Shown: positions 22,449 through 33,725, numbered from the stretch's first letter. The stretch: DNA of 64,000 nucleotides from Chiua virens (GCA_019787685.1 JAHNUO010000011.1:1488001-1552000); one strand, 5' to 3'. Program-made: numbers and translations. Notes: generated by a model from the letters alone, not told the origin.

Positions 22449-24657
22449 ATGTTCAAATGTGGGCAGGATTGCCTGCGTTCGTTTTCCTCTCAAAGAGGAC
22501 TCAACCAGCATCGCTTGGGTTGTGTGACATATCAAGCTGAACATGCAAAGCGACTAGCAAGGCTGAACACCACTTTGAACCTCCCCAAAAATGAGGGAGA
22601 ACATCAGATGAAGTCTGTTTTTATCTCTTAGTATTGATCTTCAATTTAATTAAAATGGCATCAGTTTGATCCCGCAGATGATACATGTTCTGTACAGTAC
22701 GTGACGAGGGACTCGGAGGTGAGTACAAATTACTATGCCAGAAGTGTAAACATGAACTGAGCTCATCCACCTAGCCTCAACTCGACCCTCATCTCCTGCC
22801 TCCGAGTACGACCCACTCCTCCCCCAGTGCGTCCAAGCCCGTCCAAGCGATGCAGGTGTTTGCCCAATCTTCACTGTTGACGCACGAACAGGACTACGAA
22901 GGGCAAAGCCTCCCTGCGTCCAGCAACCAACCTGATTCCCAATCTGCTACCGACCCTTCACCTCTTGGTCTCCACACTTGCAGATTGCCCCCGAGGCACC
23001 GAGACCAGTTTCCTGAACCCCCAGTTTCCACCAGTACACCTCAGCCACCCCACACAACATTCTGTCATGTGATACTTCATGTTTTCGACTCTTTCCAGAC
23101 ACAACTCAACTCATTCAGAATATGGCACGGATACTGCCACCGACCAAGCCACGATCCCGATTCCTTCATATCTCCCTTAGATCTCACCAACAGGGACCCT
23201 ACCACAACTTTACCTCCACAACCTCCATACCAAGAAGATCGCACTCCACCATGGCCCTGGCCCAACATGACGACATGGCAGCTGATGAATTGGGTATACA
23301 GTGGTAGCAATAAAAAGTCGGCTGCGGAGGTAACCCGACTGGTCCGAGAGGTGATTCAGACCCCCAACTTTGACCCCAAACATCTAGCTGGATTTGATGC
23401 ACAGACGGCCACCATGGACTTGGATGCAGGCCAAGGTGAAGTACGTCACAAGTTGTTTGCCCAGGACCAGTGGAAACAGACCAACGTGGACGTAGTTGTG
23501 CCTACTAGGGAGAGGAATCTATCCGGAAACAGGCACATGTTCACCATCGAAGGGCTATTTTATCGGCCATTACTTGACGTTATCCGCGCCGCGTTTGTGG
23601 AACCCTCTGCTAAAAGATTCCACCTCACTCTGTTCAGAAAGGTATGCTCAGATACCCCATGAAGGTGTAGCAGTAGCAGTGACATTCCAAAAGGTCTGGT
23701 GAAATCCACACACAGGAGAAGATCAACTCATATACAATGAACTGTATACCTCTGATGCATGGAACAAAGCACAAGACGAAATCCAGAAGCAGCGATGGAC
23801 AGACGGCTGTAAACTGGAGAGGGTGATTGCAGGAATGATGTTCTGGTCGGACTCAACCCAACTGGCACAGTTCGGACACGCATCAGCATGGCCAATATAC
23901 CTGTTTTTTGGGAATTTGTCGAAGTATTATCGGGACAGGGATGATAGAACATCCTGTCATCCTATTGCATTCATACCAAAGGTGAATCCACTAACCTTCG
24001 GTTCAACATTCTCTTGACGTTTATCTGAACCATGTTGCAGCTCCCGCAATTCATCAATCAGTTTATCTCCAGCATTGCAACCGGCCAGAACAAGAGTGAC
24101 TTGCTCACACACTGCAAACGGGAACTCGTACATGCTATATGGAAAGTACTTTTGGACGCTGACTTTGTAGAAGCATACTGAAATGGTATAGTGGTCCAGT
24201 GTTTTGATGGAGTCCGGAGGCGAGTATACCCGCGAATTTTTACTTACTCTGCAGACTATCCCAAAAAGTGAGTTGTTTGACTGCTAGCTGAATCTTTTTA
24301 TATATGTTCAATGCCATGACAGGGTTCTCCTACCAATGATCCAAGACAAAGGGTTATGCCCATGTCCTCAATGTCTGATGCCCAAGGAGAATTTCCATTG
24401 GCTTGGTTTTCTCTGCGACCTCTCATTTAGATTGACACATGCTTGTGTCTATTTAGAGCACATGGTGCAAATTGCCCAGTGATTCCTGTATATATTGGGC
24501 AAATCCCTCAAGAGTATTGTGGTGGAGCGCATACTGAAGCCCACGTCACTTGTTCCAACATTGGTAAGTACATATCCTCATACTGAGCATAAAGCTAATC
24601 AATAGTTCTAGAATGCATTCAACGAACATCTCAGACCTCTAGGATTCTACATCTATC
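22449..24657 (+). pseudogene. Plavaka transposase, 5' part (exons up to element C)
   Basis: The gene starts at ATG 22449 with a C2H2-like N-terminus (CGQDCLRSFSSQRGLNQHRL). After introns come PTTTLPPQPPYQEDRTPPWP, WQLMNWVYSGSNKKSAAEVT, FDPKHLAGFDAQTATMDLDA, FYRPLLDVIRAAFVEPSAKR, ELYTSDAWNKAQDEIQKQRW, and RVIAGMMFWSDSTQLAQFGH with the first catalytic-type Asp, then ASAWPIYLFFGNLSKYY, VYPRIFTYSADYP and VVERILKPTSLVPT. This is the Plavaka class of KDZ-related DNA transposases. In-frame TGA codons at 23698, 24179 and 24480 stand where Arg is usual or fits. Element C interrupts the gene at 24657, after GFYIY. Confidence 0.9.
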
Positions 24658-25226
24658 TGTTAAGACCGGGTCTACTCAGGGTATTAACTCCGGAACTCCA
24701 GAGTTATTCTTGCGGAGGGACTTGGCTTCACCGTGTGTGGTGCGCCCTTGTCACGAGTCTGTCCTTTATTTCGGGGAACGGAGAACAGAGGTCGGAGGTG
24801 AGACTTAACACCAAAGTGAAGTCGAGCAGAGTTAAGACCGTCGAGGTCTTATGGAGTTCGGAGGGAATAGAAGGTAAAACTAATATTCAGACTGAGGGTA
24901 CAAAGTCGGAGTACTACAGTTTATATACTCGGAGTAGAATGGAGATTAGTAACGGGGTTGGTAAGAAACTGAGTAAGACGGAAATCGGGAAAGTATGTAA
25001 CCGGAGTGGAGCCGGGTATGTACAGAGGCTGGAGCTGTGCTGTTAAGTGAGACACAGGTTATTACTAATGTAACACTAGTATGAAAAGAGACAAGAGGAA
25101 ATCGAGAAGGTTCTAAGTGAAGTCCGGAGATCAGGAGTTGTGTCCGGAGAGAGATCGTACCGGAGTTATGAAGGAGTAAACCCAGAGATCTCGGAGTTGG
25201 ATCGATGAGATATACGGGATATGACA
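24658..25226 (-). repeat. Element C 3' LTR
   Basis: This 569-bp repeat is paired with 31467-32035. On the element strand it begins TGTCATATCCCG and ends CGGTCTTAACA. It contains TATATAAACTG (minus strand, near 24919-24929), a likely TATA box. It is rich in the pentamer CGGAG on the plus strand. Confidence 0.96.
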
Positions 25227-25348
25227 GTATCCCCCCTTTAGGCCTGAACCCCTGAAGGCCATAAGCGAGAAACAATAGCTGTCAAAGTAAAGCAAGGTCA
25301 AAGCGGATTTGCAGACTTCAATTTCGGACTCAGATGCGGAGTCCCTCA

Positions 25349-25354
25349 TATAAA
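25349..25354 (+). promoter_or_regulatory. TATA box of the accessory gene in element C
   Basis: TATAAA lies 40 bp upstream of the ATG at 25394, outside the LTR, on the strand opposite to gag-pol. This suggests that the accessory gene has its own promoter and a very short 5' leader. Confidence 0.6.
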
Positions 25355-25393
25355 TTCGGGCGTGCCTTTGCTCCTTAACTTCCAACCTTTACC

Positions 25394-26315
25394 ATGTCCG
25401 ATATCGACAACGTCAAACAATGGAGCGACGAGCGTCTCAAGGAGGCCGACGACGACAGCGACGAGCTGTTCGAGGCGAAGGCATCCGAGCGGCGTCGACG
25501 CGCAAAAGCGTGGAAGGAGGAGGAGCAACGGAGGAAAGCGGAGGAGGCGAGACGGAAGGCGGAGGAGGCAAAGCGGAAGGTGGAGGAGGCGCAGAAGGTC
25601 GCGGAGGAGAAGCGCCTCAAGGAGGCCGAGGAGGCGGCCAAGAAGAGGGTGAGTAGTGAGTTAAGTCCGAGTAGCGCGGAGCTGACAGAGTTGACAGGCT
25701 GAGGAGATCCGAGCGGAGCAAAGCGCTCCGAAGGATAAGGGCAAGGGGAAGGAGAAAGAGAGGGAGCCGTGCGCAAGATGCGTAACGGCGGGGATCGAGT
25801 GCGTTCCCGGAGAAGGGAAAAAGGGACGGTCTTGCGAGGCTTGCCAGAAGGGCAAGCTGAAGTGCGAGCTCCCAGGAGAGGAGCGACCGGAGAAGAGACG
25901 GAGGAAACGTGCGGATGACGAGGAGGGGCCGAGGAAGAAGAAGATGAGGTCGGCGTCCGTGGAGGTGGTGGAGGCAGGGCCAAGCAGGGACCGGAGCTGC
26001 GGAGAGTGCGCCGGGAACTCGGAGATGGTAGCGGTCTGGAAGGAGATCGCTACCGCCTTCAAGTTGCACATCAAGCAGCTGGACCGTTTGATGGCACAGG
26101 TGGAAAGGATGGCGGACTGGACGGAGGAGCTGGCCCATCTCAAGGGAGAGGAGTTGCATGGGGAGTGGTCGCCGGAGCCGGAGTCGGAGGAAGAGGATAC
26201 CGACGCGATGGTCGGAGTGGAATCGGAGGTAGCGGAGTTGGGGCAAGAGCAGCAGGAGTTACACGATGAAGAGGACGTAGATAGACTTAGGGAGGATCTG
26301 GCTAAGGGCAAGTAG
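25394..26315 (+). CDS. Accessory gene in element C: coiled coil plus Cys6 cluster, antisense to pol
   Basis: Two exons (25394-25648 and 25698-26315) join across a 49-bp GTGAGT..CAG intron to give about 290 residues. Residues 30-85 form a charged coiled coil or single helix rich in E, K and R. A cysteine cluster follows with spacing CX2CX6CX10CX2CX6C (Cys 110, 113, 120, 131, 134, 141), compatible with the fungal Zn2Cys6 pattern. Basic clusters (KRRRKRADDE, RKKKMRS) could be nuclear signals. A second helical segment (FKLHIKQLDRLMAQVERMAD) and an acidic tail end the protein. It lies between pol and the 3' LTR, tail to tail with pol (32 bp apart), and is intact while pol is damaged. DNA binding or integration targeting is inference; the basic residues sit in the second half of the cluster, unlike GAL4. 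Confidence 0.75.
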
Positions 26316-26346
26316 ATAGCAATTTGTTAATAAGATTTGTTCATCG

Positions 26347-29300
26347 TTATGCGGAGTGAGGTCCGGGTTTGTCCGGGTACCGGAGATGAAATTCCGTAAC
26401 GATTTCAGAAGCATGCCCGAGTTCGGTAGCCAACAACCAAGAAGTTTCTTCATCAGTACCTTCGTAGCCAGCCCATCATACCAAGTACAATAGTTTGCAA
26501 TTCTTCCTTCGTCGATCTATTTTGGAATCGAGGATTTCGGAGATCTCGTACTCCGGTTCGCCATCTACTTCAATCGGAGGTGGTGGGGGTTGAACACGGT
26601 TCGGTATGGTGTTTGGAACGCAAGGTTCTAATTGAGAGACGTGGAACACTGGGTGTACGGACTTCATGGAGTCGGGAAGACGGAGTGTGAAGGAGTGGGT
26701 CCCAGCTTGAGCGATGATGTCGTATGGCCCTAAATTCTTGTCGGAGAGTTTCTTAGAGGGCCGGGTAGTTCTGAAGTACTTAGCCTTGACGAATACCTGG
26801 TCTCCGACTTTGAAGTCCGGAGCCGGAGTTCGCCTGGCGTCAGCAGGTCCTTGGTATCGCTCTTGAGCGTGGGCCATTTCCTCTCGGAGGAATTGGTGGA
26901 GTGAGTCGAGATCAACGGAGTATTCGCGTGCGCGTGCGGAGGTCATGTCCCGTTCGGGTACACGGAGATGTTTGGGTGGTAGCCCTTGTTGGCGAAGAAT
27001 GGAGAGACACCGGTGGTGGCGTTCGGAGCATTGTTGTATGAGAACTCCGCGAGGGGCAGGAGTTCGGACCAGTTGTCCTGTTGGTAGTTACAGTAGACTC
27101 GGAGATATTGTTCTAGGGTCTGGTTCATACGCTCTGTCTGGCCATCTCCTTCGGGGTGATAACCGGAGGTGAAATGGAGCCGGATGTCTAAGGCCTTTCC
27201 AAGGGACCTAAAGAAGTGCGACACGAATTCTGATCTGCGATCAGATGTAATGTGGGAAGGAACTCCGTGTTTCGAGAACACATGGAGAAGGAACAACTTA
27301 GCCAAGTCTGGGGATGTTATTGTGTCGTAGGTGGGGATGAAGATGCACTGTTTTGACAGGCGATCTACTACGACTAGGATGGCGGTGTAACCGGAGGACG
27401 GAGGAAGCTGTTCGATGAAGTCCATTGATATGGAGTTCCAGGGACGTTCGGGGATGGGGAGTTGTTTCAGTAATCCGTAAGGCTTATGTCTTGGAACCTT
27501 TGCACGAGCACAGGAGGTACAGGATGAGATATACTCTTTGACGAATGTCCTGATGCCAGGCCAAGTGTATTCGCGGCGAATAAGTTCCAAAGTGCGGTTT
27601 TGTCCGAAGTGTCCGGAGAGTGGATGGTCATGTTTGTATCGGAGTACTCGGAGTCGGAGATCATTGGAGTCAGGGACGTAGATGCGATTGTCTAGGCGTA
27701 AGAAACCGTCTGAATCGACGTTCCAACGTGACTCTGAGGGTTCGGACTCGGACATGTGTACTGTCGCCAGAGGATCAGAGGGAAGAGCAGAGAGGATATC
27801 ATTATGAAGAGTTTCGAGGTCGAAGAGGGTGCTTGCTCGGAGTACCGGAGCAGCGAGACATGTTGCTCTAAGGGAAGACACGAGCTGTTCTTGGGTAAAC
27901 ACGGGTTTGAAGTTGTGAGGATTGACGCGAGTGTAGTCCCTATCCCCCTCTTTGGGATAGACGTCCCATCGTCGAGTGAGGGCATCGGGCTTAGCTCCGA
28001 GGCGTCCGGGTTGGAAACGAACGATCATATTGAATTGACTAAGGAACTCCGACCAGCGAGCTTGTCGCTGAGTCAAGAGTTTCGTAGTTGAGAAATATTC
28101 GAGGTTTTTGTGGTCAGTGACAACATCAACCGGAGTGCCGGAGCCTTCAAGGTAATGTCTCCAGGTTCGGAATGCTTCATGTATAGCGAGGAGTTCTTTG
28201 TCATGGGTGTCGTAGTTGAGCTCCGGAGGAGACAACGTCCGGGAATAATACGCGACAGGCCGGACTTCATTGTCCAAGCACTAGATGGAGAGAATACCGG
28301 CGATAGCGTAGTTGGAAGCGTCTGTTTCCATAATGAGGGGAGCGTCAGGGACCCAATGCGTTAGAACGGGTGCGGAGGTGAAAGCATCTTTAAGTTTCAG
28401 GAAGGCGGAGCGGCAGTCATCGCCAAAGTTCCACGGAGTGCCTTTGCGAGTCAGGCAAGTCAAAGGAACGACGATATCGGAGTAATTGGAGATGAAACGT
28501 CGGTAGAAATTTGCGAAACCGAGGAAGGACTGAATGTCCTTCACCTTGCGGGGTTCAGGCCAGTCTTGAATAGATTTGACTTTCTCCGGGGACATGGAGA
28601 GACCGGAGGGAGAGAGCTGGTACCTGAGGTACTCGGTAGAGTCTGTGGACCATTCGCATTTTTCGGGTTTGGCATAAAGATTGTTTTTGCGGAGTCTTCG
28701 GAGAACCTCTTGGACATGCTCCCGGTGGGAAGCTTTATCCGTCGAGTAGATTAAAATGTCGTCCAGGTAGACTATCACGCAAACATCTAATAGATCAGTG
28801 AAGATGGTATTGACGAACCGCTGGAAAGCCGCAGGGGCGTTGGTCAAGCCGAAAGGCATGACCAGCCATTCGTAGGATCCGTAGCGTGTGCGGAATGAAG
28901 TTTTCCATTCATCTCCCTCAGCGATGCGGACTAAGTGGTAAGCGTGCCGGAGGTCGATTTTGGTGTAGATCTTCGCGTTGCTCGGAGCGTCAAGGAGGTC
29001 GGAGATGTGGGGAAGCGGGTAGCGGTCTTTCTTTGTGATCTTATTCAGTCCTCGGAAGTCGACGCAAAGGCGGAGTGAACCGTCCTTCTTGCGGACAAAG
29101 AGAACCGGAGCAGCATGAGCGGAGGAGGAAGGGCGGATGAAGCCCATAGCGAGATGCTCATCGAGGAATGTACGGAGGGACCCAAGTTCGGATGGAGAAA
29201 GGGAATAGGTGGTTCCTACTGGAGGGGAAGCACCTTCCTCTAAATCGATCTTGAGGTTGTGCTCGCGATGCAGAGCAAGTGTGGACACTTTGCTCTTACT

Positions 29301-30047
29301 GAACACATCGGCGAAGTCGTGGTATTCCGGAGGAACGGAGGACAGATCGACAGGGGTTTCGGGGGAGGCGGAGACCGAGCAGAGCTCAGTTTCCTGGGGA
29401 CAGAGTTGCAGGCTAAATTGTACGGAGCCTTCAAGGCGGCATGCCAACGCAAAAGCAGCTGCGTTGATAAGCGCGATGGGAGGAGCCTTTCGCTCGGAGA
29501 AGCGCAGTGTATCTGAGGTGGTGGTATCAGCCGGAGGAGGTAAGTCCGGGGGCTGCGGAGATGAGCTCGGAGGTGCTGGACTGGTGTGTTCAGGTGTGCG
29601 GAACGAGATACTGCTAGAAACCCAATCAATCAACAGATTGTGGCGGGTCAGCCAGTTATGTCCTAGAACAAGGGAACACAATCCATCCAACGGGGTGACG
29701 TAGAATGTCGTCGGAGTGATATCACCGGTTTCAAAACGTATAGAGAGGTCGATCGCTTGAGTAATGGTTGAATTGGATGTTCCATCGAAGAGTCGGAGTT
29801 GAAGCGGAGGTACGGAGTAGGAGGAAATTTCATGGTCATTGACAAAGGTTGTATCTATGAAACAATCGGAGGAGCCGGAGTCTACAAGCACAGAGAAGGA
29901 AGGAATGTCATGGGAGACTATAGAGACGGAGGGCATAAGGGATTTGGGATCTGAAAGAGCGGATGCGTTGAGACGTAGCTCCTTAGGTGCACAGGAGGTG
30001 TCAACGCAACCTTCCATCCGTGCGGAGTTGCGGAGGTTGCGGACTAT
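26347..30047 (-). pseudogene. Element C pol: protease, RT, RNase H, integrase, chromodomain
   Basis: Pol is in the -1 frame relative to gag. It contains protease (VDSGSSDCFIDTTF near 29870), reverse transcriptase (VCVIVYLDDILIYSTD near 28770), RNase H (METDASNYAIAGIL near 28300), integrase zinc domain (H..H, CTSCARAK), core (SMDFIEQL; HITSDR; GDGQTERMNQTLEQ), GPF-type region and a chromodomain (YEISEILDSKIDRRRK then WAGYEGTDE). Three lesions are seen: TAG 28281-28283 (fits CAG), a one-base deletion near 26960 (ISVYP then ERD out of frame), and TGA 26476-26478 (fits CGA). The end is TAA at 26347-26349. Otherwise it is well conserved, so the copy is fairly young but dead. Confidence 0.93.
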
Positions 30048-31429
30048 TTTTTTGCCTCCGTGCTGGAGGTATCCGGTTTTGTTTCCAGAGTTGTGGTCTT
30101 CATTGCACGAGCCTTGGATGCCCTGGAAGAAGACTTGGAGCAATCCTTAGCCATGTGCCCGGATTTCCCGCAGAACATGCAGAGGTTATTGTCGAAACGA
30201 CGTTTGCATTCTTCTGCAGTGAGTTTACCGTCCTTGCCTAACTTAGAAGAATAGTCGGGCTTCGGGACAGCGGGGGTAGTGGCAACTTTGCCTTTGGACT
30301 CCGAGGAGTCTTTCGACTTCTGGTTGCCAGAATGATTACCGGAGTTGGATGCGGAGTGTTTCTCGGAGGTCTTGGGTGCGGAGTTGTTGGAGGGTTGCTT
30401 TGTTTGGCGGCTTATCTCGGACTTGTGCTCCCAGTAGCGCACGTCGATACCTTGTGCGAGGTAGCGGAGTTGGACGAGGTCGGAGGGTTTGCCAACGCGG
30501 GAGATCTCATCCTTGATGCAGTCAGGCAACCCATTGTAGAAATGGTGCCGGAGGGCACCTTCTCTGTAACCTCGGACTTGCGAAGCAATCCTGTTAAATT
30601 CGACAACGTACTTGTTGATACGCTGTCCATCCTTCATAGAGAGATGATCGAGCTGATGCTCAGCATCTCCGACGGGGTCGTGAGGTCCGAAGTTCATCTG
30701 GAGTTCCAAGACAAACTCGGTGTAGTTATCCATCCAGTCAGGACGGAGTGTCGAATCTTCCATCTGGAGTAGGTCCGGTTCGAACCATTCCAGGGCCATA
30801 CCCTTGAGGTAAGACTGCGCGAAGGTTACTTTGGCGCGGTCTGTGCGGAAAGCGTTAGGGTGGTCTTGGAAGTTTAGTTCGCATTGGACCAGGAAGACTC
30901 GGAGTTTGTGGGGAACAGTCCCGTCAAACTGGTCTGGTTCCCAGACCTTAGTGCGGGGAGAGGAGTCGGAGGGAGGGCGACGGGAAGAACGGGCGAGGTC
31001 GCGAATAGCATTGGCGAGTTGTCCGAGAACGTTTTCAGCCTCGGTGAGGTCGTTCTCTGAGCGATATGAATCGGGGTTGGAGTCGTGGTCGGAACCAGGA
31101 TCATCTCCGGGGTAGTCCAGATCGTCCGGGTCATCATCACCTAACACATTCTGTGGTGCGGTGATGGGTTCTTCGGAGAGTTCAGACGGAGCAGTATCTA
31201 GTCGTCCTCCGAGTGCGCGCTCTGCGATGCGTGCTCCCGGAGTGGGAGTTTGTGGTACGCGACCTGCCATGGAGGCGGAAGGGGCGTGTCTGGAGGAAAA
31301 GGTTTGGAATTGTTCGACGAGTTCTGCACCTCGACGAGTACTTCCGTATTGTATGAGAGGGTTGAATCGTGGAGATATTGGTCGTGCGCCTTCAGCGCAG
31401 CTTCTGGATCTGGTTGCGTGCATAGCCAT
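30044..31429 (-). CDS. Element C gag, intact
   Basis: A 461-residue open frame from ATG 31429 contains a capsid-like domain (VFLVQCELNFQDHPNAFRTD, YLKGMALEWFEPDLL, RINKYVVEFNRIASQVRGYR), a basic, Ser-rich linker and one zinc knuckle CMFCGKSGHMAKDC. It stops at TAG (30044-30046) directly after the heptamer A AAA AAA. The role is assembly of virus-like particles and RNA packaging. No lesion was seen. Confidence 0.93.
   Translation of the reverse strand: MAMHATRSRSCAEGARPISPRFNPLIQYGSTRRGAELVEQFQTFSSRHAPSASMAGRVPQTPTPGARIAERALGGRLDTAPSELSEEPITAPQNVLGDDDPDDLDYPGDDPGSDHDSNPDSYRSENDLTEAENVLGQLANAIRDLARSSRRPPSDSSPRTKVWEPDQFDGTVPHKLRVFLVQCELNFQDHPNAFRTDRAKVTFAQSYLKGMALEWFEPDLLQMEDSTLRPDWMDNYTEFVLELQMNFGPHDPVGDAEHQLDHLSMKDGQRINKYVVEFNRIASQVRGYREGALRHHFYNGLPDCIKDEISRVGKPSDLVQLRYLAQGIDVRYWEHKSEISRQTKQPSNNSAPKTSEKHSASNSGNHSGNQKSKDSSESKGKVATTPAVPKPDYSSKLGKDGKLTAEECKRRFDNNLCMFCGKSGHMAKDCSKSSSRASKARAMKTTTLETKPDTSSTEAKK
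30047..30053 (-). promoter_or_regulatory. -1 frameshift heptamer A AAA AAA of element C
   Basis: In the gag frame the minus strand reads GCA AAA AAA TAG. The seven A residues fit the X XXY YYZ slippery pattern in register. A one-base backward slip leads into the open pol frame (ATA GTC CGC). Slippage level is not known from sequence, and a stimulatory fold was not tested. Confidence 0.7.
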
Positions 31430-31466
31430 GTTCAGTGACTAGTGACAAGTGGAAGTCTGAATATAC

Positions 31467-32035
31467 TGTTAAGACCGGGTCTACTCGGGGTATTAACTCC
31501 GGAACTCCGGAGTTATTCTTGCGGAGGGACTTGGCTTCACCGTGTGTGGTGCGCCCTTGTCACGAGTCTGTCCTTTATTTCGGGGAACGGAGAACGGAGG
31601 TTGGAGGTGAGACTTAACACCGAAGTGAAGTCGAGCAGAGTTAAGACCGTCGAGGTCTTATGGAGTTCGGAGGGAATAGAAGGTAAAACTAATATTCAGA
31701 CTGAGGGTACAAAGTCGGAGTACTACAGTTTATATACTCGGAGTAGAATGGAGATTAGTAACGGGGTTGGTAAGAAACTGAGTAAGACGGAAATCGGGAA
31801 AGTATGTAACCGGAGTGGAGCCGGGTATGTACAGAGGCTGGAGCTGTGCTGTTAAGTGAGACACAGGTTATTACTAATGTAACACTAGTACGAAAAGAGA
31901 CAAGAGGAAATCAAGAAGGTTCTAAGTGAAGTCCGGAGATCAGGAGTTGTGTCCAGAGAGAGATCGTACCGGAGTTATGAAGGAGTAAACCTGGAGATCT
32001 CGGAGTTGGATCGATGAGATATACGGGATATGACA
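31467..32035 (-). repeat. Element C 5' LTR
   Basis: This 569-bp partner of 24658-25226 is followed on the plus strand by the second CTATC duplication. It carries a TATA sequence in the same place as its partner and drives gag-pol leftward. Confidence 0.96.
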
Positions 32036-33725
32036 CTATCCCAATCTAGTAGTCGATCTACTGCACAAATTTGAGCTATGTAGGACTGCTCAAAACGATT
32101 TTGAAACACTTGCTACGCATCCTCTACGCATGTGACCCCAAGCAACTCGATCTTTTGAACCAAAGGTGAAGGATTCATTGTATATCGATGATTATATGAG
32201 CCAATGTCACCAAAGATATTCTGCGGTACCATCTTTCAGCGATGCCATTCAGCCTTTCCCCGAAAATGTTGTTGATACTACCCAGCAACCAGCAAGGTTT
32301 TTTGAAGATGTCCTACAGGTCACACTTAATTGATTCCCTGAACACCCACAGGCTTGCTGATGGGATTGTTACAGTGTGCTATCCCAGCATTTGAAGGGTT
32401 ACTTCCCCCTGTGCATGGGGAGATAGTTCAAACGCTTCTATTCCAGATGGCAGAATGGCATGCCCTAGTGAAACTTAGATTGCACACCAAGGACACACTC
32501 AATCTCCTGCGTCATGCTCTTCAGGGGCTTGGGACACAAGTACGTCTCTTTCAGAAGATCACTTGTGCCGCCTTCGATACAAAAGAACTCCCCCAAGAAT
32601 CTGCCCGAAGACAGAGAAGGGAGTTTGCAGATCTCAAATCTGGTAGACGCAGAAACCCCACGACAGCATCCTCCCTCAGAAAAACACTCAATATCAACAC
32701 ATACAAGTTCCACTCACTGGGCGACTATGGCTTGATGATCAAGAGATTTGGCCCCACCGATCTGTATATGACTCAAGTAGTGAGTATTTCTTCATCTCCA
32801 TACCAAGCTGATGACGAGTCAGATCCAGGGAGAGCGATCTCACAAAATGATCAAACACATTTATGGGAACTCAAACAAGAAGGCTATTGAGGAGCATTTT
32901 GGGAAACAGGAAAGGCGCCAGACAATTCTCCATCAACAGCGTGAGATAACCGATCCAATGGATGAAGACGAAGTACCAGACACGGTGCCGCTAATGCACC
33001 ACTACATGACCAATAGAGCGCAAAGAAATAATGTATTCAATCTCACACAACTCCTCCATGAAAACGGGGGAGACCCCACCATAAAGGTGAGCCCTGTCAT
33101 GACCATGGCTCCAACAATCTCATAGGAGGATACAGAACTTCATGCAACTTCTCAAGGATCACCTCCTGTCTAGGTTACTGGGTCTTGAATTCGATGGAGA
33201 TGAGCGAGAATTCACATCAGAGCAGCACAATGCAATCCGACTGGTAAACACGGACCGAGTTGTCAGTTCCAAGCTACTGTGCATCAACTACACGACCTAC
33301 GATGTTCGTCGAGACCATGACACAATCCGAGTAAAGTTGTTGCAGGCTGTGATGATGACGTCCAGAGATGACGCACACCCTTACTGGTACGCTCAAGTCC
33401 TCATGGTGTTCCATCTCATGGTGTCGTTCCATCACAAAGGGGTAATTCGTTGGGAGAATATGGAAGTACTTTGGGTCCGTTGGCTTGGCATTGATCCCAA
33501 ACATAAGTGGGGATTTAAGAAAGCCCATCTACCAAAGGTCAGCTTTGTTCCTGATCAACCAGATAGTCTCCCCTTTGGCTTCTTGGATCCGTCGTTGATC
33601 CTTCACAGATGTCATTTGATCCCAACATTTTCCAAGGGTAGGACCAATGAACTGCTGGCGCTGGGTTGCTCACTAGCAAGACAACAAGGAGAAATGGACG
33701 ACTGGGCAGCGTTCTATGTTAATAT
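32036..33725 (+). pseudogene. Plavaka transposase, middle part
   Basis: The frame resumes exactly after the CTATC duplication with ILVVDLLHKFEL, a conserved motif with a catalytic-type Asp. After an intron (ends CACAG near 32351) it continues LLQCAIPAFEGLLPPVHGEI, LLFQMAEWHALVKLRLHTKD, QVRLFQKITCAAFDTKELPQ, NINTYKFHSLGDYGLMIKRF, another intron, MIKHIYGNSNKKAIEEHFGK, and a C-terminal region (ENMEVLWVRWLGIDPKHKWG, SFVPDQPDSLPFGFLDPSLI, GEMDDWAAFYVN). It ends at the GTAAGT donor at 33726. Confidence 0.9.

Larger units (their letters stand above)
24658..32035 (-). mobile_element. Ty3/gypsy element C, inserted in the Plavaka gene
   Basis: Two 569-bp LTRs (24658-25226 and 31467-32035) flank gag-pol on the minus strand. 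The 5-bp target duplication CTATC lies at 24653-24657 and 32036-32040. Removing the element and one CTATC rejoins the Plavaka frame just before its VVDLLHKFEL motif. A polypurine tract (minus strand AAAGGGGGGATAC) adjoins the 3' LTR. LTRs differ at about ten positions, apparently all transitions, giving roughly 98 percent identity by eye. The element also carries a separate gene on the opposite strand (25394-26315). Confidence 0.96.

Noticed and set aside
25375..26311. Three long minus-strand frames (200-216 codons) over the accessory gene of element C
   Set aside because: They are Ser/Pro/Leu-rich mirror frames of the coiled-coil and zinc-cluster coding sequence; the plus strand has TATA, intron and motif evidence.
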